A DNA stretch of 15,215 bases from an uncultured beta proteobacterium (lineage in GTDB: Bacteria > Pseudomonadota > Gammaproteobacteria > Burkholderiales > Burkholderiaceae_C): NCBI GenBank assembly GCA_903927495.1, contig CAIYNH010000236.1:1-15215 (forward strand), read 5' to 3'. Made by a program: the position numbers and the translations under genes. Shown in pieces: positions 7,578 to 14,658 of the stretch; the first letter of the stretch is position 1; every line of letters begins with the position of its first letter. A model generated the notes under the pieces. It ran no database searches and had not been told where the DNA came from. It saw only the letters and a program-made list of their open reading frames with translations.

Positions 7578-8454
7578 TCAGAAGTGCGTTTCCACGCTGA
7601 CCACAGAATGGGGCGAGGCAATCTTTGGCAGCAAATCAAACAGACTGACTGTTGCACACAGGGTGCTGGTGGCAATCTTGAGATAGCGCGAGGTGGTGCT
7701 CAGACTGCGGTGTCCCATGAGGAGCTGGATGCGACGCACATCGGTGCCAGACTCCAGCAAATGCGTGGCGAAGGCGTGACGCCATGAGTGCGGCGTGATG
7801 GGTTTGGTGATGCCACAGGCCAGATGAGCTTTCTGACACGTCTGCTCAACGGCATCCTTGGTGATTGGCTGGCCAGGGATATAGCCTGGAAATAGCCATT
7901 TGTGGACGTGCTGACTTCCAGTAGGTGCGCAACTCTTCAAGTAGCCGGGGTGCGAGCATGACGAAGCGGTCTTTGTTGCCCTTGCCTTGGTCGACCCGAA
8001 TGACCATGCGCTGACTATCGATGTCGGTCACCTTCAAGTGCGTGGCCTCCGAGACACGTAATCCTGCGGCATAGGCCGTCATCAGAAGGGTGCGATGTTT
8101 GATGTTCTCGATACAGTCCAAAAAGTGCATCACTTCTTCGGGGCTCAATACCACGGGCAGCTTGAATGGCTTCTTGGGCATTGGAATGTCATCTGGCGAC
8201 TAGTGCTGCTTGAGTGTCACTCTGTAAAAAAAAAGCAGGGCCGAGGTCACAGTGCTGATGCTCGAAGCAGAGAGCTTGCACGTGAGCGTCAGATAAACCT
8301 GATACTCACGAACTTCCTGTGGCCCCAGCTTTTCGGGCGATCGGTGGAAGTATTTGGCGAAAAGACCGACCTGTTGGACGTAAGACAGCTTTGTGTTGTC
8401 AGTGAGGTTGCGAATGCTCATGTCTTCGAGCATCCGCTGGCGTAGCGGTGTCAT
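7578..8454 (-). pseudogene. Broken tyrosine recombinase (site-specific integrase)
   Basis: Three pieces add up to one tyrosine-type recombinase of about 290 residues. The N-terminal core-binding part begins at the ATG at 8454 (MTPLRQRMLEDM) and stops at TAG (8202-8200), just after VTLKQH. The reading frame is otherwise unbroken across this TAG into SPDDIPMPKKPFKLPVVLSPEEV, so a single nonsense change, probably TGG to TAG, explains it. A second lesion, a shift of one base near 7901-7905, moves SARPQ out of frame with KWLFPG. The catalytic part follows with TPHSWRHAFATHLLESG and LLMGHRSLSTTSRYL, and the end SVETHF lies at 7578. Visible active-site elements are the first Arg in GLRVSEA, HxxR in HSWRH and the Tyr in SRYL. 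The family resembles integrases often found beside IS91-type elements. It should be inactive. Confidence 0.85.
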
Positions 8455-8823
8455 GGCAATACTCCTTTGCAGTTGGATGGGATGAAATGCTGCGAACAGC
8501 AACTTCATCGTCCTGCAAATGCAGCCTGATTGGAAGTGACAGGGGATTCTGGCGGCGCGTACGTACCAACTGCCGCGTCAGCGGCTTAGTTCAAGTGCTC
8601 ATAGCCGACGATGGAATTTACGAAACACCTGCCAGATACCGGCCATTCATGATCGGTAAAATCGAACTCTCGCCCCGAAAAAGAGAATTGTTTTGGCATC
8701 CGAATGCAGATACTCACTTGAGCGTAGTGACCAACCAGTAAATTATGTCACCCTTAGGTCAATAGATGATAAATTGCCGTACACCATATCCCGCATTCAT
8801 ACATCGAAGGATTTGGAAACATC
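8455..8823. other. Region without a recognisable gene between the integrase remnant and the LysR gene
   Basis: No reading frame here gives a family-like protein on either strand, and no missing 5' half of the sulfur transporter is evident. The left part probably belongs to the mobile element. The right part, from about 8740, becomes AT-rich (AATTATG, GATGATAAATTG) and likely contains the LysR promoter. A GGAA at 8815-8818 serves as a weak ribosome binding site before the ATG at 8824, with GAAGG further back at 8806-8810. I cannot fix the mobile element's end. Confidence 0.4.
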
Positions 8824-9765
8824 ATGTCAGAACCATTTCTTGCTCGAATTCGCGATTTGAAATTTAAACAGTTGCTTGTTTTTGAGCGTGCTGTAGCGCT
8901 GGGGTCTACGCACAAGGCGGCTGAAGACTTGCATATGTCACAGCCCAATGTGTTCAAAATCATCAACCAGCTCGAATCGCTGCTGGATGTGCCCCTGTTT
9001 GAACGCACCAGCAAGGGGATGGTACCAACGGTTTTTGCACAGCGACTGATGACTCGGGTGAAGCCTTTGTTGGGGGATGCCAGAGCCATGGGTGAGGAGT
9101 TGTCATCACTTCGCAATGCCGAGCTTGGTCTGGTGAATGTAGGCACCCTGATTTCGGCCGCAGCACGTTTGCTGCCACAAAGCATTGCACTGATGAAGCA
9201 GCGTCATCCACGAGTTGACATTACCGTCCTTGAAGGAAGCAACAATTTATTGTTCCCGAAACTGGAGATCGGTGAACTGGATCTAGTGGTGGGTCGGCTG
9301 CCTGACTTGCGCAGTCATGATGTCTCTTACCACCCGCTTTTCGAAGAGCAATTGGTGGTCGTGACTCGTGCCGGGCATCCATTGACGAGACTGGTCAGTT
9401 TTTCATTGAATGAATTGGTCAAATTTCCATGGATATTGCCGCCATCTGATTCGCCGGTGCGCGTGCGCGTGGATGATTTCTTCAGACATCACCAATTGCC
9501 CGCCCCTTCGAATCATGTTGAATCTCTTTCGCTGTTAACCAACATCGGCTTGCTGCAGCGCTCTGATACTGTCACGATGCTACCGCGGGCAGCAGCCAAA
9601 CCGATGATTGACGCAGGCACTTTGTTTGCGCTGCCCATCACTGAACACATTCCCTTTGGCACCATTGGCTATAGTTTGCGTGCGCACCGCAGCCCAACAC
9701 CAACCACCACAGCCTTCATCAAAGCACTTTCTGAAATCAGCGCAGGCATCGTGTCACACGACTGA
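8824..9765 (+). CDS. LysR-family transcriptional regulator
   Basis: This 313-residue regulator has an N-terminal winged helix-turn-helix at residues about 13-75 (FKQLLVFERAVALGSTHKAA, then MSQPNVFKIINQLESLL and FERTSKGMVPT). A linker helix follows, then a substrate-binding domain from about residue 100 (GLVNVGTLISAAARLLP, then DLVVGRLPD and PHxLTR-like GHPLTRL). The length is typical. It lies 169 bases upstream of the catabolic operon and on the same strand, not divergent as many LysR genes are. A pathway-specific activator of 3-hydroxyanthranilate breakdown, comparable to NbaR, is the natural guess. The inducer would then be a pathway intermediate, but nothing in the sequence identifies it. 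Confidence 0.9.
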   Translation: MSEPFLARIRDLKFKQLLVFERAVALGSTHKAAEDLHMSQPNVFKIINQLESLLDVPLFERTSKGMVPTVFAQRLMTRVKPLLGDARAMGEELSSLRNAELGLVNVGTLISAAARLLPQSIALMKQRHPRVDITVLEGSNNLLFPKLEIGELDLVVGRLPDLRSHDVSYHPLFEEQLVVVTRAGHPLTRLVSFSLNELVKFPWILPPSDSPVRVRVDDFFRHHQLPAPSNHVESLSLLTNIGLLQRSDTVTMLPRAAAKPMIDAGTLFALPITEHIPFGTIGYSLRAHRSPTPTTTAFIKALSEISAGIVSHD

Positions 9766-9843
9766 AGCTTAAACCTGACCAATTGTCGATGCCCCAAGAA
9801 AACCGCATCCACTCACCGGGATGTTCGGGTTTACGCTGATATC

Positions 9844-9862
9844 AAAGTGGAATTGCAACTTT
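9844..9862. promoter_or_regulatory. Candidate operator in the leader of the catabolic operon
   Basis: AAAGT (9844-9848) and ACTTT (9858-9862) form an inverted repeat with 9 bases between the arms. It lies in the 169-base gap between the LysR gene and the aldehyde dehydrogenase gene, about 75-90 bases before the start codon. The size and spacing suit a LysR-type site, but with 5-base arms chance is a real alternative. No strong promoter hexamers were found nearby. Confidence 0.25.
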
Positions 9863-9934
9863 CTATTTATTGATTGGACACGAATCGCACTTCTCTTTAC
9901 GCTTCATCCCCAAGCACACACCTTGAGGATTTTC

Positions 9935-11392
9935 ATGAGCAAGCTGATTCGCAATTACGTCAATGGCCAATTTATCGACAGCGATAAACGTTTTAACAAT
10001 ATCAATCCGGTTGATGGCACGCTTGTCTCACAGGTATGCGAAGCCTCCAAAAACGATGTCGATCAAGCCGTCATGGCTGCCCGGGCCGCCCTGGCTGGCC
10101 CCTGGGGAAAAATGTCGGTGACCGAGCGCGCTGGCTGGTTGTACCGCATCGCAGAAGGTATCGAAAAGCGCTTTGAAGAGTTTGTACAAGCGGAAGTGCG
10201 CGATACGGGGCGCCCGGTGAAACAGGCGCGCACGCTGGATGTGCCGCGCGGCATTGCTAATTTTCGGTTCTTTGCCGATTTGATCAAAACCGCAAACACC
10301 GAATGCTTCGAAACAACAGCTGCTGATGGTTCGCTCGCTCTTAACTACACCATTCGTAAGCCATTGGGTGTGGTCGCTGCCATTTCGCCGTGGAACCTGC
10401 CTATCTTGCTGTTTAGCTGGAAAGTGGCACCGGCGCTGGCCATGGGCAATACGGTGGTCGCCAAACCTTCCGAGGAAACGCCTTCTTCTGCCGCATTATT
10501 GGCCGAAGTGGCGCACGACATCGGCTTGCCACCCGGCGTATTCAACGTGGTGCATGGTTTTGGCCCGAACTCCACCGGCCAGTTCATGACCACCAACCCG
10601 GATATTGACGCGGTGACATTCACAGGAGAGTCACGCACCGGTTCGACCATCATGAAGACCGTGGCTGATGGCATGAAAGAAGTCTCGTTCGAGCTGGGTG
10701 GAAAAAACGCGGCTATCGTGTTTGCCGATGCCCATTTCGACGCTGCGGTCAATGGTGTGGTTCGATCTTCTTTTACCAATTCAGGCCAGGTTTGCCTGTG
10801 CTCGGAGCGGGTCTATGTGCACCGTTCAATTTTTGACCGCTTTGTGGCGGCGCTAAAAGAGAAAACCGAGGCCCTGAAGCTGGGCGACCCGATGGATGAA
10901 TCCACCGACATTGGCCCCCAAATTTCAGCCGAGCATCGTGACAAAGTGTTGTCCTACATGAAACTGGCCATCGAAGAAGGAGCCACTCTCGTCACTGGCG
11001 GCGCAGCACCGGTATTTGGCGATGTCCGTGATCAGGGCTCCTGGGTTCTTCCGACGATCTGGACTGGTCTGCCCGACCATGCACGTTGCCTGCGTGAAGA
11101 AGTTTTTGGTCCGGTCTGTCATGTGGCACCTTTCGACACGGATGAAGAAGTCGTCGCCCGCGCCAATGATTCTGATTATGGTCTGGCAACCTCAATCTGG
11201 ACCCAGGATGTCACCCGTGCCCATAACGTCGCCCGTCAAATGCACACAGGCATCGTGTGGATTAATACCTGGTTCCTGCGTGATTTGCGCACACCCTTTG
11301 GTGGGGTAAGGATGTCGGGCATTGGCCGTGAAGGTGGGCGTCACTCCATCGACTTCTATTCGGAAATTACCAACATCTGCGTGAAGCTGTAG
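9935..11392 (+). CDS. nbaE: 2-aminomuconate 6-semialdehyde dehydrogenase (NAD+)
   Basis: This 485-residue aldehyde dehydrogenase oxidises 2-aminomuconate semialdehyde to 2-aminomuconate, or 2-hydroxymuconate semialdehyde in sister pathways. Visible motifs are SPWNLP with Asn154, the general base Glu253 in FELGGKNAA, and catalytic Cys287 in SGQVCLCSERVYV. The C-terminal block WFLRDLRTPFGG carries arginines typical of enzymes binding a muconate carboxylate. The start was set at the ATG at 9935 (MSKLIRNYVNG), which has GAGG 6 bases upstream and gives the family's usual length of about 486. An upstream extension to 9821 is not family-like. It is the first gene of the operon and is followed after 2 bases by a RidA gene. 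The substrate is inferred from the dioxygenase and decarboxylase downstream; on sequence alone 2-hydroxymuconate semialdehyde would be equally possible. Confidence 0.9.
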   Translation: MSKLIRNYVNGQFIDSDKRFNNINPVDGTLVSQVCEASKNDVDQAVMAARAALAGPWGKMSVTERAGWLYRIAEGIEKRFEEFVQAEVRDTGRPVKQARTLDVPRGIANFRFFADLIKTANTECFETTAADGSLALNYTIRKPLGVVAAISPWNLPILLFSWKVAPALAMGNTVVAKPSEETPSSAALLAEVAHDIGLPPGVFNVVHGFGPNSTGQFMTTNPDIDAVTFTGESRTGSTIMKTVADGMKEVSFELGGKNAAIVFADAHFDAAVNGVVRSSFTNSGQVCLCSERVYVHRSIFDRFVAALKEKTEALKLGDPMDESTDIGPQISAEHRDKVLSYMKLAIEEGATLVTGGAAPVFGDVRDQGSWVLPTIWTGLPDHARCLREEVFGPVCHVAPFDTDEEVVARANDSDYGLATSIWTQDVTRAHNVARQMHTGIVWINTWFLRDLRTPFGGVRMSGIGREGGRHSIDFYSEITNICVKL

Positions 11393-11394
11393 TC

Positions 11395-11796
11395 ATGCGC
11401 GAGCTGCTGTCATCCACGGCCATACCGGCCCCAAAGTTTCGCTACACACCTTGCGTGAAAGCGGGCTCTCATTACACCGTGTCTGGCATGGTGGCGCTGG
11501 ATCCTGCTACAGGTACGCTAGTTCAAGGTGGTGTCGCAGCACAAATGCGCCGCATCATGGACAACCTCGTGGCCGCCATGCCTGATTACGGTGTTGATCT
11601 AACGCATATGGTGTTAGCGCGCATCTATACCGTCGAGTTCGCCGAATTCAGCGAAATCAATGCCGTGTGGGAGCAGTATTTTGTTGACATCCCGCCACCG
11701 GCACGTACGTCGCTGGGCGTGTCAGCTCTACCGCTGGGCGCATTGGTTGAGGTTGAGTTTGCCTTTTATCGCCCCGATCCAGGAGATGCCACATGA
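11395..11796 (+). CDS. RidA/YjgF-family protein, paralogue of the adjacent deaminase
   Basis: This 133-residue RidA-fold protein retains the residues linked to imine deaminase activity, Arg104 in [15 protein letters not shown] and Glu119 or Glu121 in LVEVEFAF. RidA proteins are trimeric cytoplasmic enzymes that hydrolyse enamine/imine intermediates. It is tightly packed, starting 2 bases after the aldehyde dehydrogenase stop and overlapping the next RidA gene by ATGA (11793-11796). It is clearly different from its neighbour, which carries the 2-aminomuconate deaminase signature. It may act on a reactive enamine in this pathway, or assist or complex with the second RidA. The exact substrate is unknown. 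Confidence 0.8.
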   Translation: MRELLSSTAIPAPKFRYTPCVKAGSHYTVSGMVALDPATGTLVQGGVAAQMRRIMDNLVAAMPDYGVDLTHMVLARIYTVEFAEFSEINAVWEQYFVDIPPPARTSLGVSALPLGALVEVEFAFYRPDPGDAT

Positions 11797-12221
11797 CAAC
11801 GTCAGCCAAATTGGTCACTGGCAAAGCGACACCGCGTGGAAAATTTCCTCACGTCAAACGTGCAGGTGATTTTTTGTATGTATCGGGTACCAGCTCACGC
11901 CGACCTGACAATACGCTGGCTGGCGTAGAGCAGGTGGATGCCATGGGTTCGATGCGCCTGGACATACGCGAGCAGACACGCACGGTGATTGAAAACATTC
12001 GCGATATTTTGCAAAGCGTGGGTGCCGATTTGTCAGACCTGGTAGAGCTGTGTGCCTACCTCGTCGATATGAACGACTTTGCGGCTTACAACGAAGTCTA
12101 TGGCGTGTTTTTCGACTACGACGGCCCAACCCGAACCACGGTGGCGGTACATCAATTGCCGCACCCGCATCTGCGCATTGAAATCAAGGCCATCGCCTAC
12201 AAACCGCTGAACGTACCCTAA
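11793..12221 (+). CDS. nbaF: 2-aminomuconate deaminase (RidA fold)
   Basis: This 142-residue RidA-fold enzyme releases ammonia from 2-aminomuconate to give 4-oxalocrotonate (2-hydroxymuconate). Its motif [20 protein letters not shown], with Arg114 and Glu130, is the one I associate with AmnD/NbaF. The N-terminal part [20 protein letters not shown] (18-37) is also typical of this subgroup. It overlaps the previous RidA gene by ATGA, so the two are translationally coupled. The next gene begins 68 bases later, after a hairpin with a T run. The assignment agrees with neighbours that make and then consume its substrate and product. Confidence 0.87.
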   Translation: MTTSAKLVTGKATPRGKFPHVKRAGDFLYVSGTSSRRPDNTLAGVEQVDAMGSMRLDIREQTRTVIENIRDILQSVGADLSDLVELCAYLVDMNDFAAYNEVYGVFFDYDGPTRTTVAVHQLPHPHLRIEIKAIAYKPLNVP

Positions 12222-12224
12222 CCC

Positions 12225-12258
12225 ACCTCTGCGTCCCGGTAATGCGTCAGAGGTTTTT
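12225..12258 (+). terminator. Terminator-like hairpin with a T run inside the catabolic operon
   Basis: ACCTCTGCG (12225-12233) pairs with CG-T-CAGAGGT (12245-12254), a 9-bp stem with one bulged T and an 11-base loop. It is followed by TTTTT (12254-12258, the first T being paired). It begins 4 bases after the stop of the deaminase gene and lies 32 bases before the dioxygenase ATG. The form fits partial intrinsic termination or an mRNA-stabilising hairpin. Confidence 0.5.
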
Positions 12259-12289
12259 GCCACCAACCATGCACAACAAGGAGATACAC

Positions 12290-12850
12290 ATGGAACTTCA
12301 ATACGGGTCACCCAAAAGCCTAATGGACTGGGTCGAAAATAACCGCGCCAAACTCAAACCGCCGGTATGCAATGCGGCAATCTTTGAAGATGGCAACTAC
12401 ATCATCAATATGGTTGGCGGACCTAACACGCGCACTGATTTTCACAACAACCCAACGGAAGAAATCTTTTATCAGTTAAAGGGCAATGCGTATCTCAACA
12501 TCTGGGATCGTGGTCAGTTTGACCGCATTGACATCAAGGAAGGTGAGATTTTTGTGCTGCCAGCACATTTGATCCACTCGCCGCAACGGCCTGAGCCGGG
12601 ACTATGCTTGCTGATCGAGCTGACTCGACCCCAGGGATGGCTCGATTCGTTGCAGTGGTACTGCGGCAAGTGCGCCACCAAGGTATGGCGTGCTGAAAAG
12701 CAACTGGAAAGCTTAGTAGATGATCTGCCAAAGATATATGACATCTTCTATGCGCTGGGTGACGCTGAACGCACCTGCCCCAATTGCGGCACGGTTCACC
12801 CAGGCAAGGACTACGCTGCCTGGCATGCACAATTTGAGGCTGCCAAGTAA
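12290..12850 (+). CDS. nbaC: 3-hydroxyanthranilate 3,4-dioxygenase
   Basis: This 186-residue cupin enzyme opens the ring of 3-hydroxyanthranilate with O2, giving 2-amino-3-carboxymuconate 6-semialdehyde (ACMS). The catalytic Fe(II) ligands are visible as His52 in DFHNN, Glu58 in PTEEIFY and His96 in LIHSPQRP. Substrate-binding Arg48 and Arg100 are also present. The C-terminal rubredoxin-like iron site, found in bacterial forms, is complete: CGKC (Cys125, Cys128) and CPNC (Cys163, Cys166). The start was set at the ATG at 12290 (MELQYGSP) because AAGGAG lies 6 bases upstream (12278-12283); a start at 12242 would add 16 unrelated residues. The stop codon directly abuts the decarboxylase ATG. The call is strong from motifs alone. 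Confidence 0.95.
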   Translation: MELQYGSPKSLMDWVENNRAKLKPPVCNAAIFEDGNYIINMVGGPNTRTDFHNNPTEEIFYQLKGNAYLNIWDRGQFDRIDIKEGEIFVLPAHLIHSPQRPEPGLCLLIELTRPQGWLDSLQWYCGKCATKVWRAEKQLESLVDDLPKIYDIFYALGDAERTCPNCGTVHPGKDYAAWHAQFEAAK

Positions 12851-13858
12851 ATGGAAACACGCATGATCGATATGCACGCGCATATCTTCCCAACTATCAC
12901 ACGGGAAGAAGCCGTCGCACTGGATGCCAATGAGGCTCCGTGGTTGCAAATTGATGCACAGGGCAAGGGCATGATCATGCGTGGTTCCCATCCGTTTCGG
13001 CCAGTCACCCCCTCACTTTGGGATGCCGCTGCCCGTATTGAGGATCTCGACCGCCAAGGGGTTTCCCAGCAAATTGTTTGTGCGACACCCATCATGTTCG
13101 GTTATGCGTTGGACCCGGCCAAAGTGGCCGATTGGGCGAGTCGCATGAATGATCTGGCAATTGACTACTGCACACCCTACGCCCATCGACTCAAATCGCT
13201 GGCACAGGTACCACTGCAAGATACAGAACGCGCCTGCAAAGAGGCCTCACGAGCCAAGGCCTGTGGGCATGTAGGTGTGCAGATCGGCAACCATGTGGGT
13301 GACCGCGATCTCGACGATGAGCAACTCGTGGAATTTCTTGGCCACTGCGCCGCCAACCAAATTGCAGTGCTGGTACACCCATGGGACATGATGGGTGGCG
13401 GTAAGCGCATGAAGCAATGGATGTTGCCCTGGCTAGTGTCCATGCCCGCGGAGACCAATTTGGGTATTCTGTCGTTGATTTTGTCAGGTGCTTTCGAGCA
13501 CCTGCCCAGAACACTAAAACTCTGTTTTGCTCATGGTGGTGGTGCCTTTGCGTTCACCTTAGGACGGGTTGACAACGCTTGGCAGCATCGTGACATCGTG
13601 CGCAAAGACTGCCCCAACTTGCCCTCTAGCTACTGCGACCGCTTTTCGGTCGACTCTGCCGTATTTGATGACCGTGCTTTGCGACTGCTGGTCGATGTCA
13701 TGGGCGCAGAACGGGTCATGCTCGGGTCTGACCATCCTTTTCCGTTGGGAGAGAAACAAATCGGGCAATTGGTATCGACATCAGAGCGACTCAGCGCTGT
13801 CGAAAAGCAGCGCATTCTCGAAATCAACGCACGCGACTTCTTTCAACTCAACGCATAA
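12851..13858 (+). CDS. nbaD: 2-amino-3-carboxymuconate-6-semialdehyde decarboxylase (ACMSD)
   Basis: This 335-residue amidohydrolase-superfamily enzyme removes CO2 from ACMS, giving 2-aminomuconate semialdehyde and preventing its spontaneous ring closure to quinolinate. The Zn ligands are in place: His9 and His11 in DMHAHIFP, His176 in [11 protein letters not shown], His228 in FAHGGGAF and Asp294 in [10 protein letters not shown]. Arg50 and Arg239 match the substrate-binding arginines known from the Pseudomonas enzyme. The ATG follows the dioxygenase TAA with no gap; an alternative in-frame ATG lies at codon 5. Direct coupling of dioxygenase and decarboxylase makes sense for passing on an unstable intermediate. 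The next gene starts after 8 bases. Confidence 0.95.
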   Translation: METRMIDMHAHIFPTITREEAVALDANEAPWLQIDAQGKGMIMRGSHPFRPVTPSLWDAAARIEDLDRQGVSQQIVCATPIMFGYALDPAKVADWASRMNDLAIDYCTPYAHRLKSLAQVPLQDTERACKEASRAKACGHVGVQIGNHVGDRDLDDEQLVEFLGHCAANQIAVLVHPWDMMGGGKRMKQWMLPWLVSMPAETNLGILSLILSGAFEHLPRTLKLCFAHGGGAFAFTLGRVDNAWQHRDIVRKDCPNLPSSYCDRFSVDSAVFDDRALRLLVDVMGAERVMLGSDHPFPLGEKQIGQLVSTSERLSAVEKQRILEINARDFFQLNA

Positions 13859-13866
13859 GGTTATTC

Positions 13867-14649
13867 ATGGAACAGGCTCTCATTAACGCCCTTGGAGATG
13901 AACTTTTTGAGGCACTAACGTCGTGCACAACCGTGACACCTTTGACCTCTCGCCATCCCGGCATGACGATAGAAGATGCCTACCACGTTCAGCAACGTCT
14001 GATGGCGCGCCGACTGCAATCGGGTGAAAAGATCATTGGTAAAAAAATTGGTGTCACCAGCCAAGTGGTCATGGACATGCTGGGTGTAGGACAGCCCGAC
14101 TTCGGCTACCTGACCAGTGCCATGGTCTATAACGAAGGCCAATCCATCCCTATAAGCTCCATGATCCAACCGAAGGCTGAAGGCGAGATTGCATTTATCT
14201 TGAAGAAGGATTTGATGGGGCCAGGCCTTTCCAATGCCGATGTGCTGGCTGCCACCGAGGGCGTCATGGCCTGCTTCGAAATCGTCGACTCACGCATCGA
14301 AAACTGGAAAATCAAGATTCAGGACACCATCGCTGATAACGCCTCGTGCGGTGTCATGGTGCTGGGAGACCGCATGGTAAGCCCGCGCGATGTCGACCTC
14401 ATTACCTGCGGAATGGTGCTGGAAAAGAACGGTGAAATTGTGGGCACTGGCGCTGGTGCTGCAGCCATGGGCTCACCCGTCAACTCAGTCGTCTGGTTGG
14501 CCAATACCCTGGGAAGGTTGGGCATCGGGCTAAAAGCCGGCGAGGTTATCTTGTCTGGCTCACTGGCGGCCATGATCCCGGTCACCAAGGGCGATCATTT
14601 CCGCGTTGCCATCGGCGGCATCGGCGGCTGTTCCGTCAAGTTCAATTAA
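13867..14649 (+). CDS. nbaH: 2-oxopent-4-enoate hydratase (2-hydroxypenta-2,4-dienoate hydratase)
   Basis: This 260-residue enzyme of the fumarylacetoacetase-like hydratase/decarboxylase group adds water to 2-hydroxypenta-2,4-dienoate to make 4-hydroxy-2-oxovalerate. Segments typical of the XylJ/DmpE/MhpD hydratases are GKKIGVTS (58-65), QPDFGYLTSAMVYN, the metal-binding AEGEIAFILKKDLMGPG, FEIVDSRIENWKIKIQDT and GAGAAAMGSPVNSVVWLANTLG. These favour the hydratase over its close relative 4-oxalocrotonate decarboxylase (XylI/DmpH/NbaG), whose reaction must precede it. The ATG has AAGG upstream, between the decarboxylase stop and this start. The pathway step before this one is absent from the window, so the decarboxylase gene is expected downstream. 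Confidence 0.87.
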   Translation: MEQALINALGDELFEALTSCTTVTPLTSRHPGMTIEDAYHVQQRLMARRLQSGEKIIGKKIGVTSQVVMDMLGVGQPDFGYLTSAMVYNEGQSIPISSMIQPKAEGEIAFILKKDLMGPGLSNADVLAATEGVMACFEIVDSRIENWKIKIQDTIADNASCGVMVLGDRMVSPRDVDLITCGMVLEKNGEIVGTGAGAAAMGSPVNSVVWLANTLGRLGIGLKAGEVILSGSLAAMIPVTKGDHFRVAIGGIGGCSVKFN

Positions 14650-14658
14650 GAAGGTTTC

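Noticed and set aside
7127..7675. One intact 182-codon gene containing the transporter segment
   Set aside because: Only the middle is family-like. The first part overlaps the integrase pseudogene in another frame and the last part is AT-rich leader running into the rhodanese start.
8448..8741. A 97-codon open frame on the + strand after the integrase remnant
   Set aside because: No recognisable domain, no good ribosome binding site, and its start overlaps the integrase remnant on the other strand.
9821..9934. Longer start for the aldehyde dehydrogenase
   Set aside because: The added 38 residues are not family-like. GAGG lies 6 bases before the ATG at 9935, which gives the usual length.
12242..12289. 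Longer start for 3-hydroxyanthranilate dioxygenase
   Set aside because: AAGGAG at 12278-12283 points to the ATG at 12290, and iron-ligand numbering then agrees with known enzymes.
13867..14649. 4-oxalocrotonate decarboxylase instead of hydratase
   Set aside because: The segments GKKIGVTS, DFGYLT and NWKIKIQDT match the XylJ/MhpD hydratase pattern better than the XylI decarboxylase pattern.
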